This document shows, one piece after another, positions 46,304 to 59,408 of a stretch of DNA of 64,000 bases. Where the stretch lies: the NCBI RefSeq assembly GCF_036785885.1, contig NC_092329.1, positions 5,580,001 to 5,644,000 of the forward strand, read 5' to 3'. This DNA is from Coffea arabica. Its lineage: Eukaryota > Streptophyta > Magnoliopsida > Gentianales > Rubiaceae. The notes beneath the pieces were generated by a model, which worked only from the letters and a program-made list of their open reading frames with translations, was not told the origin of the DNA and made no database searches. The first letter of the stretch is position 1, and every line of letters starts with the position of its first letter. The position numbers and the translations under genes are program-made.

Positions 46304-48673
46304 TTAGTGGAGAAGCATCTCTACAACCTGCCTCATGGTTGGCCTAACTTTTCTATCTTCCTCAACACAATGTAAAGCAACCCTAACTAGTAATGCCATT
46401 TTTCCTTTATCACATTGAGTATTGTCCAGCAAGGGGTCTAATATTTCATCAATCCAGGATGTAATTTCACTATCTCCCTTTACCATTTCCCTAACCCACT
46501 CAATCAATGTTTTCTCGACCATTTCTCCTCCGACACCAAATGTTTGAACGTGCATTTTGGGGCTCCTTCCAGTCACCATCTCCAGCAGGACCACTCCGTA
46601 ACTGTAAACATCAACTTTTGAAGTGATGGGAAGATTGCCAATCCATTCAGGAGCCATGTAGCCTCTGGTTCCCCTGATCTTTGAAAAGCTCAAATCATTA
46701 ACCTCAGCTCTCCTCAATAGCTTTGAAAGTCCAAAATCTGCTAGCTTTGGGTGATAGTTGGAGTCCAAAAGTACATTCTGAGGCTTTATATCACAGTGCA
46801 AAACCCACTCCAAGCACTCTTCGTGTAAATAAGCAAGGCCTTTTGCAGTGCCTAGAGCAATTTCAAACCTCATCTTCGAGTCAATCACAGTACAATGCAA
46901 GTTTTCGGCTAAGGAACCGTGCTCCAAGTACTCATACACCAAAAACCGGTGTTTTCCCTCTGCACAGTATCCCCATATATCTATCAAGTGCATGTGGTTA
47001 AGCCTCCCAATAATGCTCAACTCTGCTAAAAATTCTGCTTCATCTTGGTTAGCTTCCTTGAGTCGCTTAACTGCTGCCACACGATGATCCAACAGCACAC
47101 CTTTATACACTATCCCACTACCCCCTCGTCCTATCTCTTCACCAAAATTTATAGTAGCTTTCTTTAGCTCACTAAAGGAGTATTTTCTGAATCCTGTTGA
47201 CAAATGCACGTAAGGTTGCTTATCTGAGGTCCTGCGAGATCTATACAAGAAAAACCATACTGAAACAATGCAGATCATCTCAAGCAATCCCAGAGCAGGG
47301 ACAAACCAGAGCAGAATTCTTACTGATTCCCTCTCACCTTTCTTCTTGTAAGTCCTGTTCAATGTTACAATGCTTGTACTTGAGCAAATTAAGCTGGATA
47401 TTTTTGCTGGCTGGTCAGTGGCGAGTGCAAGGGCCTTAGGCTGTTTCAAATGAAGCACTCCACTGTAAGTAGGCGATATAAATCCATTACGAAAAGCTCT
47501 TTTAGGATAACAATCATACACTCCGTTTTCCTTGTTGAATCTGTATTGGAATCCTTTGCACTTGCGTGATTCATTGCATATCTTCTCACATTTTTCCAAT
47601 GTACAGTTGTGCAAAATGTCAATATTATATCCATAGAAATTAACATGAGGAAGCTTGATATATGTTACCTCTCTGCTGTTGCATGGCAGCTGATACTCAG
47701 GCTCACATCCATAAGCCCAGTCAGTGTAATTTTTAACTCTGTATCCTTGAAGACAAGAACACTTTCTGCCACTACTAGGATAATGGCTGCACAAACTGTT
47801 GGGACCACAAGCACCATGAATCCTGCATGATCCAATCATAGCTTCCCATGAAGCAATCCAACTCCTTGTAGTGGTATCAAGGCTGTATAAACGGAAGTTA
47901 CCATCAAAATCAAGGGTCAACCTTCTCTGTATGCCAGGACCATAATCATCAGCCCTGAACTCAACTCGATCAGATGATTGGAAGTGACCCCATGAATCGA
48001 GTACCGCAACCCTGCTGTCATTGTACCTTGTTCTTCCGGCTTCAAAGCTTAACAACCAAGGGTCAGGCCAATAGATGCTAGATGTCTCAGGGCCATCGAA
48101 AACCAGACGTAGGACATTATCATCATCAAAGAAAAGCTTATAGAAACCTGAAGAGTAATTATTTTGGCTCCTTGATGAAATTAGCCTCGTGTACCTAGTT
48201 AAAGGTTGTCCCGGGAGAAGAGTGTCCGTAGGAACATCAAAACTCTGCCACAGAACATTATCCTTTTCTGTCAGGACAAGGTTTCCAGTGTTTTGAAGGA
48301 GTATCTGAACAAAAGAAGCTGAAGCTGTGTTGGTCGCCCAAGAAATGAACTTACTGGCATCAGTTAAGATGAGATTACCATCCTTGAGTAGAGTGAGCTT
48401 CGAGTGTTTTCCATTTACAGGGTGGTCTCGGTTAGCCATCCACACTATAGTGCGATTACTTAGCTTTTCAGTAAACCAAATTGCAAAAGAGTAAGCATTG
48501 ATGCCAACAGAGTGGAACCCAGCCGTGAATAGACCATTTGGAGAAATCAAAACGTCCTCTTGGTTTTCGACCGATAGAGATGAGCCCTTCGTCAACCGAC
48601 TATATGCAAAAGCTCCTGGAAATGAAAAAGCAGACGACCAGAACAACAGCAATAGTAGAAGACTGCCTAACAT
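46304..48673 (-). CDS. S-domain receptor-like protein kinase, ZmPK1 type (single exon)
   Basis: 789 aa from the ATG at 48673, chosen because it opens a signal peptide (LGSLLLLLLFWSSAFSFPGA). An in-frame ATG at 48796 would add 41 residues before it. Order: G-type lectin (from about residue 30; GLFTAGF, IVWMANRDHPV, DGNLILTD), S-locus glycoprotein-like region, EGF/PAN-like Cys cluster (about 290-420), membrane segment (about 453-478), then kinase (about 512-789) with glycine loop GRGGSGIVYKG, VAAVKRL lysine, HCDIKPQNVLL, DFGLSKL and GTRGYMAPEW. The catalytic loop has Cys before Asp (HCD), making it non-RD, as in ZmPK1-like kinases. It should sit in the plasma membrane; the ligand is unknown. 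The C-terminus stops right after VVEMLLH. It converges with the BSD gene across about 0.7 kb. Confidence 0.93.
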   Translation of the reverse strand: MLGSLLLLLLFWSSAFSFPGAFAYSRLTKGSSLSVENQEDVLISPNGLFTAGFHSVGINAYSFAIWFTEKLSNRTIVWMANRDHPVNGKHSKLTLLKDGNLILTDASKFISWATNTASASFVQILLQNTGNLVLTEKDNVLWQSFDVPTDTLLPGQPLTRYTRLISSRSQNNYSSGFYKLFFDDDNVLRLVFDGPETSSIYWPDPWLLSFEAGRTRYNDSRVAVLDSWGHFQSSDRVEFRADDYGPGIQRRLTLDFDGNFRLYSLDTTTRSWIASWEAMIGSCRIHGACGPNSLCSHYPSSGRKCSCLQGYRVKNYTDWAYGCEPEYQLPCNSREVTYIKLPHVNFYGYNIDILHNCTLEKCEKICNESRKCKGFQYRFNKENGVYDCYPKRAFRNGFISPTYSGVLHLKQPKALALATDQPAKISSLICSSTSIVTLNRTYKKKGERESVRILLWFVPALGLLEMICIVSVWFFLYRSRRTSDKQPYVHLSTGFRKYSFSELKKATINFGEEIGRGGSGIVYKGVLLDHRVAAVKRLKEANQDEAEFLAELSIIGRLNHMHLIDIWGYCAEGKHRFLVYEYLEHGSLAENLHCTVIDSKMRFEIALGTAKGLAYLHEECLEWVLHCDIKPQNVLLDSNYHPKLADFGLSKLLRRAEVNDLSFSKIRGTRGYMAPEWIGNLPITSKVDVYSYGVVLLEMVTGRSPKMHVQTFGVGGEMVEKTLIEWVREMVKGDSEITSWIDEILDPLLDNTQCDKGKMALLVRVALHCVEEDRKVRPTMRQVVEMLLH

Positions 48674-49124
48674 GGCTAACTGTGCATGGAGCACAAAGAA
48701 AAGCTTGGAGGAACTCTGAGAGCTAAAAGCAAGGATTTTTAGTTTGTTATTTTCCAAATTTAGTCGATCTTTTGAGAAATATATAGGAATTCGCATGGTT
48801 TTTTCACCAAACTTGAATCCAGAAATGCTTTTGGTTGAGGAGACAAACTAACTAATCGAGCATGGATGGAATTTTTTTTTACCAAGTAATGATGGAGGTG
48901 TTATTCAACATAGGTAACTTCATTGAATTCAGAGGTTACTTGTCAAAGTTTGGTACTTGGACCACTTCTTGACCTTTTCTAAACTGAAGTCTAGAAATTC
49001 GGCTTTTATAAACCTAATCCCAGAAGAAACCTCAAAAGCCGGCAACTCTTGAGGTCCTTCCAGGGACTTATAAACCAAACCCAAACCCCCCCCCAGGTAC
49101 TTGGACCACAGTAAGCATGAATTT

Positions 49125-49400
49125 ATAGGAGCCACTGCCATATAACACAGGCAATCAGTAAGTACGAGACTCGAGTGGGACCTTGTCGTTGCGAAAAGTC
49201 ATGGACGGAGACTTTCTTAACAAAAATGTAATTTACCAATTCAAATTCACTATTACCTTATTATCACATCATAAAAAAAATGCTACAATATTATTCTAAT
49301 TTTTTCCTGGAATAATCTTCAATCTAAACACACTCACTAGTCGTAGCAAGAAAAGAGTGCCATTCCTCTTTACTTCTTCAATTGGTGCAACTTCAGAGAC
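49125..49400. repeat. Dispersed repeat, copy 2
   Basis: Shares GGAGCCACTGCCATA, a TCGTTGCGAAAAGTCATGGA-type block and a TTCCTCTTTACTTCTTCAAT-type block, in order, with the repeat at 35.5 kb. Its middle (49215-49335) contains a degraded 'CACATCATAAAAAAAATGCTAC' MITE-like stretch. No coding capacity. Confidence 0.5.
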
Positions 49401-49692
49401 AAGAAAAAAGAAGTGAATTTTTTTTAATAAAAAGGTGGCAATCAGCAATCAATTAACCACACATACGAGGGTCAGGTGTATCGAAGAAGGTAGTGCACAG
49501 AAGCCAGTTAACTAATAAGTTTAGCTTAGAAAGTTTTCTCGTGCACTTCACTTGCAAGCTACAGATAGCAGCATATGAAGGTGAGGCGTCTGGAAGAATG
49601 TGTTTTACAAGAGCCAGATTCACTTCTTCAGCTTAAAAAGTTTTGTCGTGCACTTAAAACTTTCAAACTACAAATAACAGTGTATGCGGGAC

Positions 49693-50120
49693 TAGGGCTG
49701 CAGACGAGTCGAGTTGAGTTTTGAACTTATCGAGTCGAACTACATTTGTTAATTTGCAAATTCGAGCTCATCGAGCCAAAAAAATGAAGCTCAAGTTCGA
49801 CTTAGTTTAGGAAAAGAAAAGTTCAAACTCGACTCGTTTCTAACTAGCAAGCTTGGTTTGATTTCTAGCTCACAAGCAGTTCGAGATGTCAGCTCAAGTT
49901 TCGCTCGACATTCTGACTCGTGAGGAGCTTGAAGTCAGCTCGATTTTAATTGATGTAGAGACATTTTTGTAATTTCACATTAACTCGAGCTTTTTGAACA
50001 ACTCATCAAACAATCGAGCCTAACAAATGGCTACTCAAGTTTGACTCGTATATGTTAATTCAATTGACTCGAGTCAAGCTCTGACTCGCTCGCGAGCAGG
50101 TCGAGTCAATTGTAGCCTTA
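49693..50120. mobile_element. Non-autonomous hAT element (428 bp)
   Basis: The termini TAGGGCTGCA and TAAGGCTACA (right end, reverse-complemented) are inverted. The flanking 8-mers TGCGGGAC (49685-49692) and TGTGGGAC (50121-50128) differ at one base, a slightly decayed 8-bp hAT duplication. The interior is built from many short CGAGTCGAG/AGCTCGA-type repeats, characteristic of this plant hAT group. Confidence 0.75.
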
Positions 50121-50129
50121 TGTGGGACG

Positions 50130-50557
50130 CATTCAAGGACGTATGCAGTAGATCTTTCTTGTCATTCAATTCAACTGGAGGAAACTTGTGGTCATCCAAG
50201 TAAATGTTTCAATGAGCATAATGGAGACGGATTCCAAAGTAAGTTTGGAGCTACTAAGCTACAATGCCCCTGATAGTGCCGCATCACACTCAGCTAAAGC
50301 AGATTAGGAAGTTCTTGGACCAGCAATGGGAACGCAAAGCAGCAGCACCAATGGAGAGAAGGAAATCAATGTGCAGACATCTTAGCCAAGGAAAGTCTAA
50401 ATTCAGACCCAGGAGGAAAGTTTCTCCATGCTCCACCAGATGACTTGAGGAACCTGCTAGCTCGGGATGTTATGGGCGTTCCTACGCCTAGACTAATCTC
50501 TATGTAATAGAGCCTTAGGCCTCCCATTAGACCCCCAAAAAGAAAAAAAGAAAAAAA
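50130..50557 (+). pseudogene. LINE relic: RNase H C-terminus and A-rich tail
   Basis: The plus strand encodes QWREGNQCADILAK, then PPDDLRNLLARDVMG and a stop at about 50506. This is the pattern of the C-terminal RNase H region of plant L1-type LINE polyproteins. Reading upstream, the frame is broken by a stop. An A-rich tail follows at 50536-50560. It is a 5'-truncated, decayed copy adjoining the hAT element. Confidence 0.7.
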
Positions 50558-50560
50558 AAG

Positions 50561-51230
50561 TGGATTTTTCCAAATTCACATCACAGAAACGGGTGCTACA
50601 GTAAATTAAAGACTTTTCCTCGAATAAAATAGTGCTTGCCACCCCGCCATCTTCTTGGAAAGTGCTGATAAAGTGTATTCAAATGAAGTATTCCAATTCA
50701 AAGCCGGAAGCTTGTCCAAAAATTGATTTAAAATTAGCTGAAAATGGAAAACTTCGAGCTGGCTAATTAGGTCCTCTTAGCCTGCGGCACCAAGACTAGT
50801 TTGATAGTCTAGCAATTAGAGCAAGTTCAGTGAAGAGCTATGAGCTAGAGATGTCTCTAATTCGTCAACTGATATCTCATCCAGAAGCAGTGCATTTTGC
50901 ATTTACTTCAAACTGACAAAAAGTTTCAGTTATCATATACCTGCATCGGTTGTTGCATAAACTGAGACAACGAAGTACAGCAATCAGCAGAAAATGTAAA
51001 TTAAACCAAGGAGTCTCGGGTTGAATAAACATGCATTTTTGGCAAACAATATGTAGTGTTCATATCAGTAACTAACTCATACAAACATCCAAGAAGAATA
51101 AGAGGTATATCAGGTGCCAGAAGATGAAGAAAGCAGCAAAAAAGAACTGCAAATGATCCCAAAAAATTCATCTTCAGCCACATAGCCTATATTTATATGT
51201 ACACGCAGACAATCATACCAAAGTTCCAAC
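50561..51230. other. Intergenic: 3' flank of the MRG gene
   Basis: Begins with a MITE-like fragment (CACATCACAGAAACGGGTGC at 50577-50600), then AT-rich sequence with no gene recognised. The last part is the likely 3' UTR of the MRG gene. Confidence 0.4.
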
Positions 51231-54200
51231 TCAGGCCTCTTGTTTCTTAATGGTTAAATCAGAGATTTCTGTGGATTGCTGAGCAGCAGCAAAGAAACTA
51301 CTTTGGTTCTTCTGAAGGAACCTGCACTCCAAATACCACATTTAGGAGAAGAAAACCATGTGTGAAATAAGAGAAGCACGTCGTCGCCAAAGAAAATCAG
51401 AATTATGTTTATATCCTACTCCTCTGATGCCATCCTAAAAATATAGGTGAAAAGGGAATTATGCTGTAAAAACAAACAAGAGCGCAGAAAGATTTTATAC
51501 TTGAGAAAGTCCACCAAGTATTCTTGCAACTCTAATAGTATTGTGTCCTCAATATCACCGCTGTGTAATATATCGGGCAATTTAACTGCAGAGAACAACA
51601 AAATTGATTAGGTAGAGAAAGAATCACTCCAGCAGCAAAGACATCTAATCGTATCCCTAAAACAATGAGCAGCAAGACATAAGCTTATGAACCTAGAGGT
51701 TTAGACCTAGCAGTTGATACCAGGCATGTGCATATAGTAGGAGAACCAGCAAAGACTCCCTATCCTGTCTCATCCCTGTATATTGATGAGTTTACCAAAA
51801 CATATATACCAGATTTATAAACATTGTCAGTTTAACCCAAAAAAAAGTTAAACTTGAGAAACTGTTTTCTGATAAACTTCGGTTATTAAAACAAAAATGA
51901 ATTCACAACAAAAAGACCTGGAAGAAATAACAGCATAAAAATTTACAATCAAGTCAGACATATATACAGTTTTTTTTTAAATTATTGTAATCAATTTTTT
52001 GGTCTGCGAACAATTACTCAAGCAGCTTCACAAAATGACCATAATCAGGTAGAAACAAACATTGTTGCTTATCAGAATTACAGCAAATCAATTTGGAATT
52101 TCACAGAATTTGAATATTAACATATTCCAAATAAGCTTAAAAGCATTGACTGAAAAATACAATTGCTAGTTCTAAAGCATAAAAGATTAGTTGATAGCAA
52201 TTTCAGGCATTTCTCTCTCTGAATTTGATGAATCACACTCAAGTCCAGAACTCAATGACCATATACAATCATAAACTATACATTACATTTCAAAGCAATT
52301 CTGTATAGATTTATTAATCCTCTTTTGTAGTCCAATTTTCCATAGACTGCAACACAACATTTTTGCTGTGGTACAGTGGTACTTACTGTTGATTCTCAGC
52401 AGACAAATTTGGAAAAAAAAAGGTACTTAGGTTTCAGCACGAAGTACAAGCATACCAAATAGCCTCAACAAATGTTCAGCTCCATATACAGCTGAAGGGG
52501 CAATATTATCTGTTATTGCTTCTTCATATTGCTGCCGCTCATTCTTGTAAAGCAGCATTGCAGGCAAAGCTTTATCGAAGTAGCGACGCAAACCATTGAC
52601 TACTTCTCCAACAGAACCAGTTAACCTGCATCCATCCCTAAAAGCAATGCAAAATAATCAAAAGAATATAGTCAGTGATACTCATCAATGAAAGAAAAGC
52701 AAAACTTTTCCATCACTAAAAATTTGCTGAAGTTTTGCTACAAGAGACCAGATAGGAGAAAATGCTAAAGCAGGTTGAACAAAGAAAGATTCACAATGGA
52801 AGTATGCTTATCTTTGTGTTTGACTTAACATGCTCCACAACTAAAATCATCCAACATTCTCTCTCCAGATGGATATCAGCTCTTCCTTTCCATTTCTAAC
52901 TAAACAGTTACTGAGTCATACATGCAAAAAGTACTGAACTAAAAATTCAGAACCGTACAATATCAATACAGAAACAGACACCTCGAGTAACTTGGGACCA
53001 ACTCCTACAGGCCTAACTTAGGACCAACTTCTAAAGAGAAATTCAGACATCTGCCTTTTGTACAAACCCTTTTATTGATTCCTTACTTATACCATATCTT
53101 GCATTGACATTTGCTCCTGAAGAATAGTCTAACCACCATGTATACCCTGGTGCACATTATGAGTCATGATTTACCAAAGTACCAAGCAAACAAATAATCC
53201 AGTCAAAGTTCCAACCCCAAGGCTGTCAATGTCATCTAGATCGATATCAATGTCATCTAGATCGATATGTATGATAGGCTAGTTGCACCTCAGTAGAGCA
53301 AAAGATAATGTCCAAGCAGTCTAGATCTCTTTCACCATCAGTTCATAAAAGGATTTTGATAAAAACTTAACAAACTTCCTCAATTGTAGCTTCCAATAGA
53401 ATAAAACTTCAGGAAATTCAGAAAAGGACATTCTATAAGCATCAGTATCTAAAGTTGAGATTTCAGATTAAAAAAAGAGATAGGAACAAGCAGCAAGCAA
53501 ATAACAAGGTTAAAAAACACGAGGACTTACCCATCGTCCTTCTTGAGCCGGTAATCATAATACTTGCTCAAGACTTCATCAACATTTGGAGAGCTAGGAA
53601 GTTTGACTAGCTACAAGAGACAATGTACAGCAAAGACAAGTTGAAATACATGAGAAAACAAAAAGTTCATTTAATATATTGCATAAATAGCTTCAGAAGT
53701 ACCACTTTATTAGACACAAAAATTAACATTGGATACAACATTCCTTGCATATTTTCAGGAAAATTAGGAAAAATTTATCATCTGAAAAGCCTTATGTCTC
53801 TTAAAGTAATATAAGACACCAAATGCAAGAACTGGAAGAGAAGATGGATAAAGTTTTTTATCACTCTAGAGCCCAATATCTCTGTACCTTACATATTTAA
53901 GGAATCAAAACCACGAACAATGATTCCATATACACTTTAAGCTACATGGTACTGAAGTTCAAGTTCAAAGGATGGAACATCCCAGCATAAATGTACTTGC
54001 ATGAAACGGAAGCATTATTACTGTAAAGTTATATACATCTAAAACCTAAAGCCAGCAACCATCTAAGGAGTGGCATCACTAGTAATATAAAGATTTTAGT
54101 CATCTTGATTTCAATATGAAGATGGAAAGAGAAAAAGATGGCTTAGCAGATTGTTTTATTCACCAATGAAGATAGAGCAGTAACGCTGCTAGCTTGTCAG

Positions 54201-57200
54201 GATTTTCTATTTCAGTTTTTGATTAAGAAAGATCTCAGACAGCCATGTTACTTCTGTGATCTTTGTCTCTCCAAGTCAATCTAAACGAAAAACCAAGCAC
54301 CATGGGCAATTTTCCACTTTAATGAGCATCTTAATATAATGTAAGTACCAAGGGGATCATCAGTACAGCCTTTGGCGGCGTTATACCAAAGTCTGACATC
54401 CATAACTGAACATTAATGACAAAAAGATATTTTGGCAATTCACTAGTTGTGCAACACATAGAAACAAACATAACTATGGCACGTTGTATAGAAAAAGTTA
54501 GTTTGACAAATTAAGCTTGATGCTAATAGGTTTACAGTAGATATAAGACCCTCCTGGTGATTTCAGCTACAAATTCTACTTGCTGAAACGAGTGATTTCA
54601 AATAAATCAATCAACAAACAGTGAAGAAATCAGCGACTGAGAATTACTTGCAGACAATGTATAAGAACAAAACAAGCATAATACTACATCAAGAAGCTAA
54701 CCAGGAAATTATCATAGAGGAAGAAATAATTACCTTGCCCAAGTGTGTAACACATTCCCAATCATGAACAAGCAGTTTCTTTAATCCAGGTGGAATATGG
54801 ATATTCACCCGCTTTTCTGTCAAAAGCATTGCTTTCTCCTAGAGAAAAACACACCGATAAGTCCAACTGAAGTGAACTCATTAAGACAACTCCATATTAC
54901 AGATATAAAAACAATCTATGGCACAAAATTTTGAGAACCAAGGGTGAGCAATCAAGCTGCATAGCTGGTAACACCAGACAAAATAGACTCCATATGCAAT
55001 TCACTATCTTATATCTTCTGTCAAGTTTTCTGAGTCCCTAGGAGATGTTTAATTCTAATTGGAAAAGCAAATAGCTTCGACACAATCAGAAAAATGAAAT
55101 TTGACTTGTATCTCTTATCCAGACCTAAATCAGTTCACTAAATTGCCTATTACCTCCCAGACTGAGGAGCAAAACCACAATGGTACAGCAAAAGTCATAA
55201 AGAGACTCCCATTACCAAAGGGAAAATAAGCATACACAACTGAAATCTCAAGAGTTCATGTATGTTCTTTCTCTAAGCAGTAAAACGTTCTCTGCTGCCA
55301 ACTTAAGTGATAGAGATGTCCACCACTCGAGATCACATTCTTGATCTGACTGAATTCTCAAATATTTAGTACTCTAATTTCTACATGATGCACGAATGGC
55401 AAAATTGTCAAGAAAAGAGAAGGTTACACAGGGAAGTAAAGAGTTCACATCTTGCCTTGGCACATAATATAACCCATCATCCCACGTTCCAAGTAATTGA
55501 GTTTCTAACCTTTATTCTTCAGTAATTGAGGTATCATGCTCCCCATGCTCCATATTGAATGATCAAGTTTGACTGACCATTATATTAAGAGAGATTTGAA
55601 ATTTCATATTGGTCATTAAAAGTAACCGAAAAAAATAAAGAACAAACCATACAGGTTACTTTATATTTAAAGAGATAGCAAGAACATTTAAAATCCCTTG
55701 CTTTCCTGGTGTACGCTAACTAAGTATGCAAAGAAAATGAATATGCTATACTTTATAATTTCCACATGAGAACTTATTGCTATTCCAACATAATGCATTC
55801 AGTTTCAGTTGGATTGATACAGATTTTTCTCTTTCCCCAAAAACAAAGACACCACAGTGAGTCTACAGGGAGGAGAGACTCTAGAGCATTATCCACTCAA
55901 TTAAGCTAATAGCAAAAGCCGCTACATATTGACCCAAAGAATCCAGTATAAGGAGCCTGACATCCTATACACAGAGGGAAAAGAGGGAAAAGAGGAAAAA
56001 GAATAAGGCAAAGAATCATAAATGCAAGAAACACAACTAAATAGCAACCTAGGCAAGAAGTAAATTATCAAAAGGACACCAAAGCTTTCATAGTACCCTT
56101 TAATTTTCCAGTTTTGTGTGTGCATGTGAGAGAGAGAGAGAGAGAGAGGCAATAATTAATAAAAACATTACAATTCAAGTTCCAAATCACTGTGGTAAAG
56201 AAAAATGACATAACCCAAACATTTACCATTTGAACTGATCCACTTCTTCGCTTCTTGCCTCTTGCACCTGCAGTGGTCAAACCAGAATAGCCTACAATTC
56301 CATCATTAGATACTAATCTTTCACAAATGCTATTAACCAAAATGGTCTTCAAGCAATCTATTTTCCTTTTTTTTCCCCCAAGCATATCTTGGAGCCTGAA
56401 AAACTTAATTTGACTTCATTGTCTCAAAATAGCGGTATTCCAATTTATTGTTTTAATATAAACTTGCAAGAAGGAAGAATAAGAAGCCATAAATTGGAAT
56501 TGTTGGGATAAGTGCGGCAGCCTTAACCAAGTCAACTCAGACAGTTCAATAAACCATCATTTCAACCCATAACAAAGAACTTAATCCATCCACATATTGC
56601 AAATGTCAACTCAAGACTCTTCTAACTGAAGTCCATAAATAATAACAACAAAAAAGCAGTCTCCGTCGAAAGAAATTTAAATTCATGAGTTTCATTTTAC
56701 CGATTACTAGTATAGTTTAACTCCAGCCACATTCCATCACACAATTTTTAAGAGGAAAACAGTCAGAAAAACAAAAAAGGAACCGAAAGCTATAATGGAA
56801 ATGCAAAACTAATCTAACCAGTCAAAATTTTCTGTTTGCTCCCCGGCTTGGCATTGCTCTCCATTTCTTGCTTTTTGTTGTGTTCCTGCTGTTTTTGTCG
56901 ATTCTCTTCAGTATATTTCATCAAGCGATCCATGCCTACCACTTCATCCCAACTGTAAAAAATGAAATCGAAATTGAACTTCTCACAAAATCGCAATCAG
57001 CATGCCCAATTACTACACCAGTACTCTTAGAACACACTCCTTTCCCAAAGAGGTTTCTGTCCCTATTTAAACAGTCAAATGGTGAGGTGAGTAAGAATGG
57101 GATGAGAATGAGTGTGAAAATTTGAGAATTCGGGCTATGAAAGCATCTTAATAATTAATAACTTCCTAATTCAGTCTATTAATAAAAGACAAACGCTCTA

Positions 57201-59408
57201 CTTATGATACTCTGCAGTAAAGACTATATTGAAAAAAAGGGAAGTTTTTTGTGAAAAGATTGAGTGTAACCAGCCACAACAAGATTACAAAATCTTTATA
57301 ATGAAAAATTCAATTTGCCAAAGTGAAGATTCTCTTATACTAGGCGAGTGGAGAAGACTTAGAGCATTATATCACACACTATTAAGTCTTATACCATTCT
57401 AGGTATACGGTTCTCACATTGCTCAATCTATGTTTGGGCTGCTATGAACTACTAATTATCTTGTAATAATTGGAAAGGCATGGGCAGAAGACAATATCAA
57501 GATAAGGCTTTGAATGTCATAACTCTGGTAATTTTGTTGGGCCTTTGGACTTACAGGAATAGGATGGCCTTCAAGGGTATTAAATGTTGTCTGCAAGTTC
57601 AAATGCTTCACGTTGTGGTACATCTCTTTAAGTTGAAATGCTTACTATTGTGGTACATCTCTTTTGGACTGAGACTTCCCAATCCAACTTTTATACATGG
57701 TCCACTAGATCTTTAGTTTTCCATGTAACTCTGTCACATTTTTTTGTTAAGCCCTATCCTTTTCATGAATTTTAATTTGCCAAAGGTGAACTCTGCCTTC
57801 TGAATAGCATAAATTTGCACTCGATGTGAGATCACTTATTGTAGATCAACGTATCTTTCCTAAAACGGTTGATTTTGCTGATTCAAAGCAAACTATACAT
57901 CATGGTTGAATCATCTGATAGAAAAAGAATCCATTAACTTCAAGAATAATGAATTGTCTTAAAAGATAAAAGAACATCAAAGCTAAAAGAACAATAAAAG
58001 AGGTTACCAAAACCAGAAAAATGAAAAAGAAGAATTAGACAAAGATCCTCAATTATAAATTCAATAAGTGTCCATGGGATATTTAATTGAGATTGCATAC
58101 CAAATTCTGAACTCACCTTTTTTTCCACCCCTGCAGGAAAAAAAAAGCATACCATAAGGAACTAATCAAAGTAAACTATGACTTAAATCAAACATTTTCA
58201 TATTATAAAAAATTATTGATAAACCATGTAAATAAGTGAAGCAGCAGCAGTGAAGTGACTTGAGAATATATAGAACATGGAATAAGGAAAGTAGAACTTA
58301 CGGGATAATGCACTGAATACCTCCATTCATTCAGTAAGAGATCAACCTTCATTATCTGGACAGAAAATACAGAACACAAATGTGAAGCACTTGCATGTAA
58401 GTAGAATTCCAAAAATTATCTGAACAAAAAAGAAAGTTCCTATCCATCAAAACTGGGGTATGTATACGGCTTTTATAGCATATCAAATTTCTGATTGGTC
58501 AAGAGTTATTGGCAGAAAGAAAGTTCAATCTGTCTACATCTATAGTTCCTTTTCTTTCTTCTTCTTCTTCTTCTTCTTTCTGTAACCAGAGATACTTCTA
58601 CTACTACAGAACTATGGTTTCTGAAGAAAGTGGAACTAAGCCTCCAGTATAGAAATACATTTTCTGAGCACTCCAGCTGCCAATTGATCTTGAACCATTT
58701 AAATGGTTGTAAATTTACAATTGCGAGTTTGTGGTTGTTTGACTGTGTATATTTGTCCAAGTCTGTCGTTGCATTAAAACAACTATGTCTAGTCATTGGT
58801 GAGGCCCTTGATCCATAGCTAAATTCTTCCTGATAATTTGAGTTGCTAACGTAATTAACTTTTTATGCAACAAAGGAAAAGCTGACATTTTTCTTCTGAA
58901 TTCTCAACAATTATCAGGTCAATACCATTGCTTTAAGCTACATATCCATAACAAATTTAATTTAATTCATCCTACTTTACAATGCTTTTAAAGAAATTTT
59001 ATCAATTTTAAACATTTCAGAACAAGAAAATGATCACGCCTTGACGCAGACAAAATCCCTAACACCCCCCCCCCCCCGGCTCCAAAAAAAAATCGAAAAA
59101 TGAACCAAAAAAGAAAAAGAAACCAGTTTAAGTTGGATGATAGTAGTAAAGGGTAGAAGGAAAGATTGAATTTTGACAACCTTGGCAGGGTAGACACGTT
59201 GGTTATGATAAGCAAGGACTAGTTCTCCTTCTTGGTAGGGACTGGCCTGCGGCTGCGTGGGCGGGTGTTGGGGCGGGTTGGGTGGCAAGTCCACGGCTTT
59301 TTCGTGTTCTTTGCTGTCTTCAATGTCGTTATAGGTGACGGTGGTGGCTCCGCCATCATCTGATATGGTGGTGGAATCTTCCGCAGCCACGTTTTCTGAG
59401 CCTCTCAT
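51231..59408 (-). CDS. MRG-family chromatin protein (MORF4-related; chromodomain plus MRG domain), 10 exons
   Basis: Exons (minus): 59408-59181, 58355-58302, 58130-58117, 56952-56819, 56267-56227, 54838-54734, 53610-53531, 52637-52456, 51585-51501, 51321-51231; 337 aa in phase. A chromo-like domain (about 58-115) contains EGELVLAYHNQRVYPAK, NEWRYSVHYPGWKKSWDE and MDRLMKY; a basic linker KKRRSG follows. The MRG domain (about 158-325) contains IPPGLKKLLVHDWECV, YYDYRLKKDD and ILLELQEYLVDFLKYK-type sequence, ending FLQKNQSSFF. Plant MRG1/MRG2 read H3K36 methylation and act in flowering control; function here is by family. The third exon is a 14-nt microexon supplying the GWKK residues of the chromodomain core. 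Introns are long; a 13-C run (59065-59077), a (CTT)n tract near 58,555 and a (GA)n tract (56127-56148) lie in them. Confidence 0.92.

Noticed and set aside
48674-48796. Upstream in-frame ATG of the receptor kinase (48796)
   Set aside because: The extra 41 residues are Lys/Asn/Ser-rich and would bury the signal peptide. The ATG at 48673 gives a proper secretory N-terminus.
58506-58796. Minus-strand open frame with an Arg/Lys run in MRG intron 1
   Set aside because: The basic run comes from a (CTT)n microsatellite. The frame is not joined to MRG exons.
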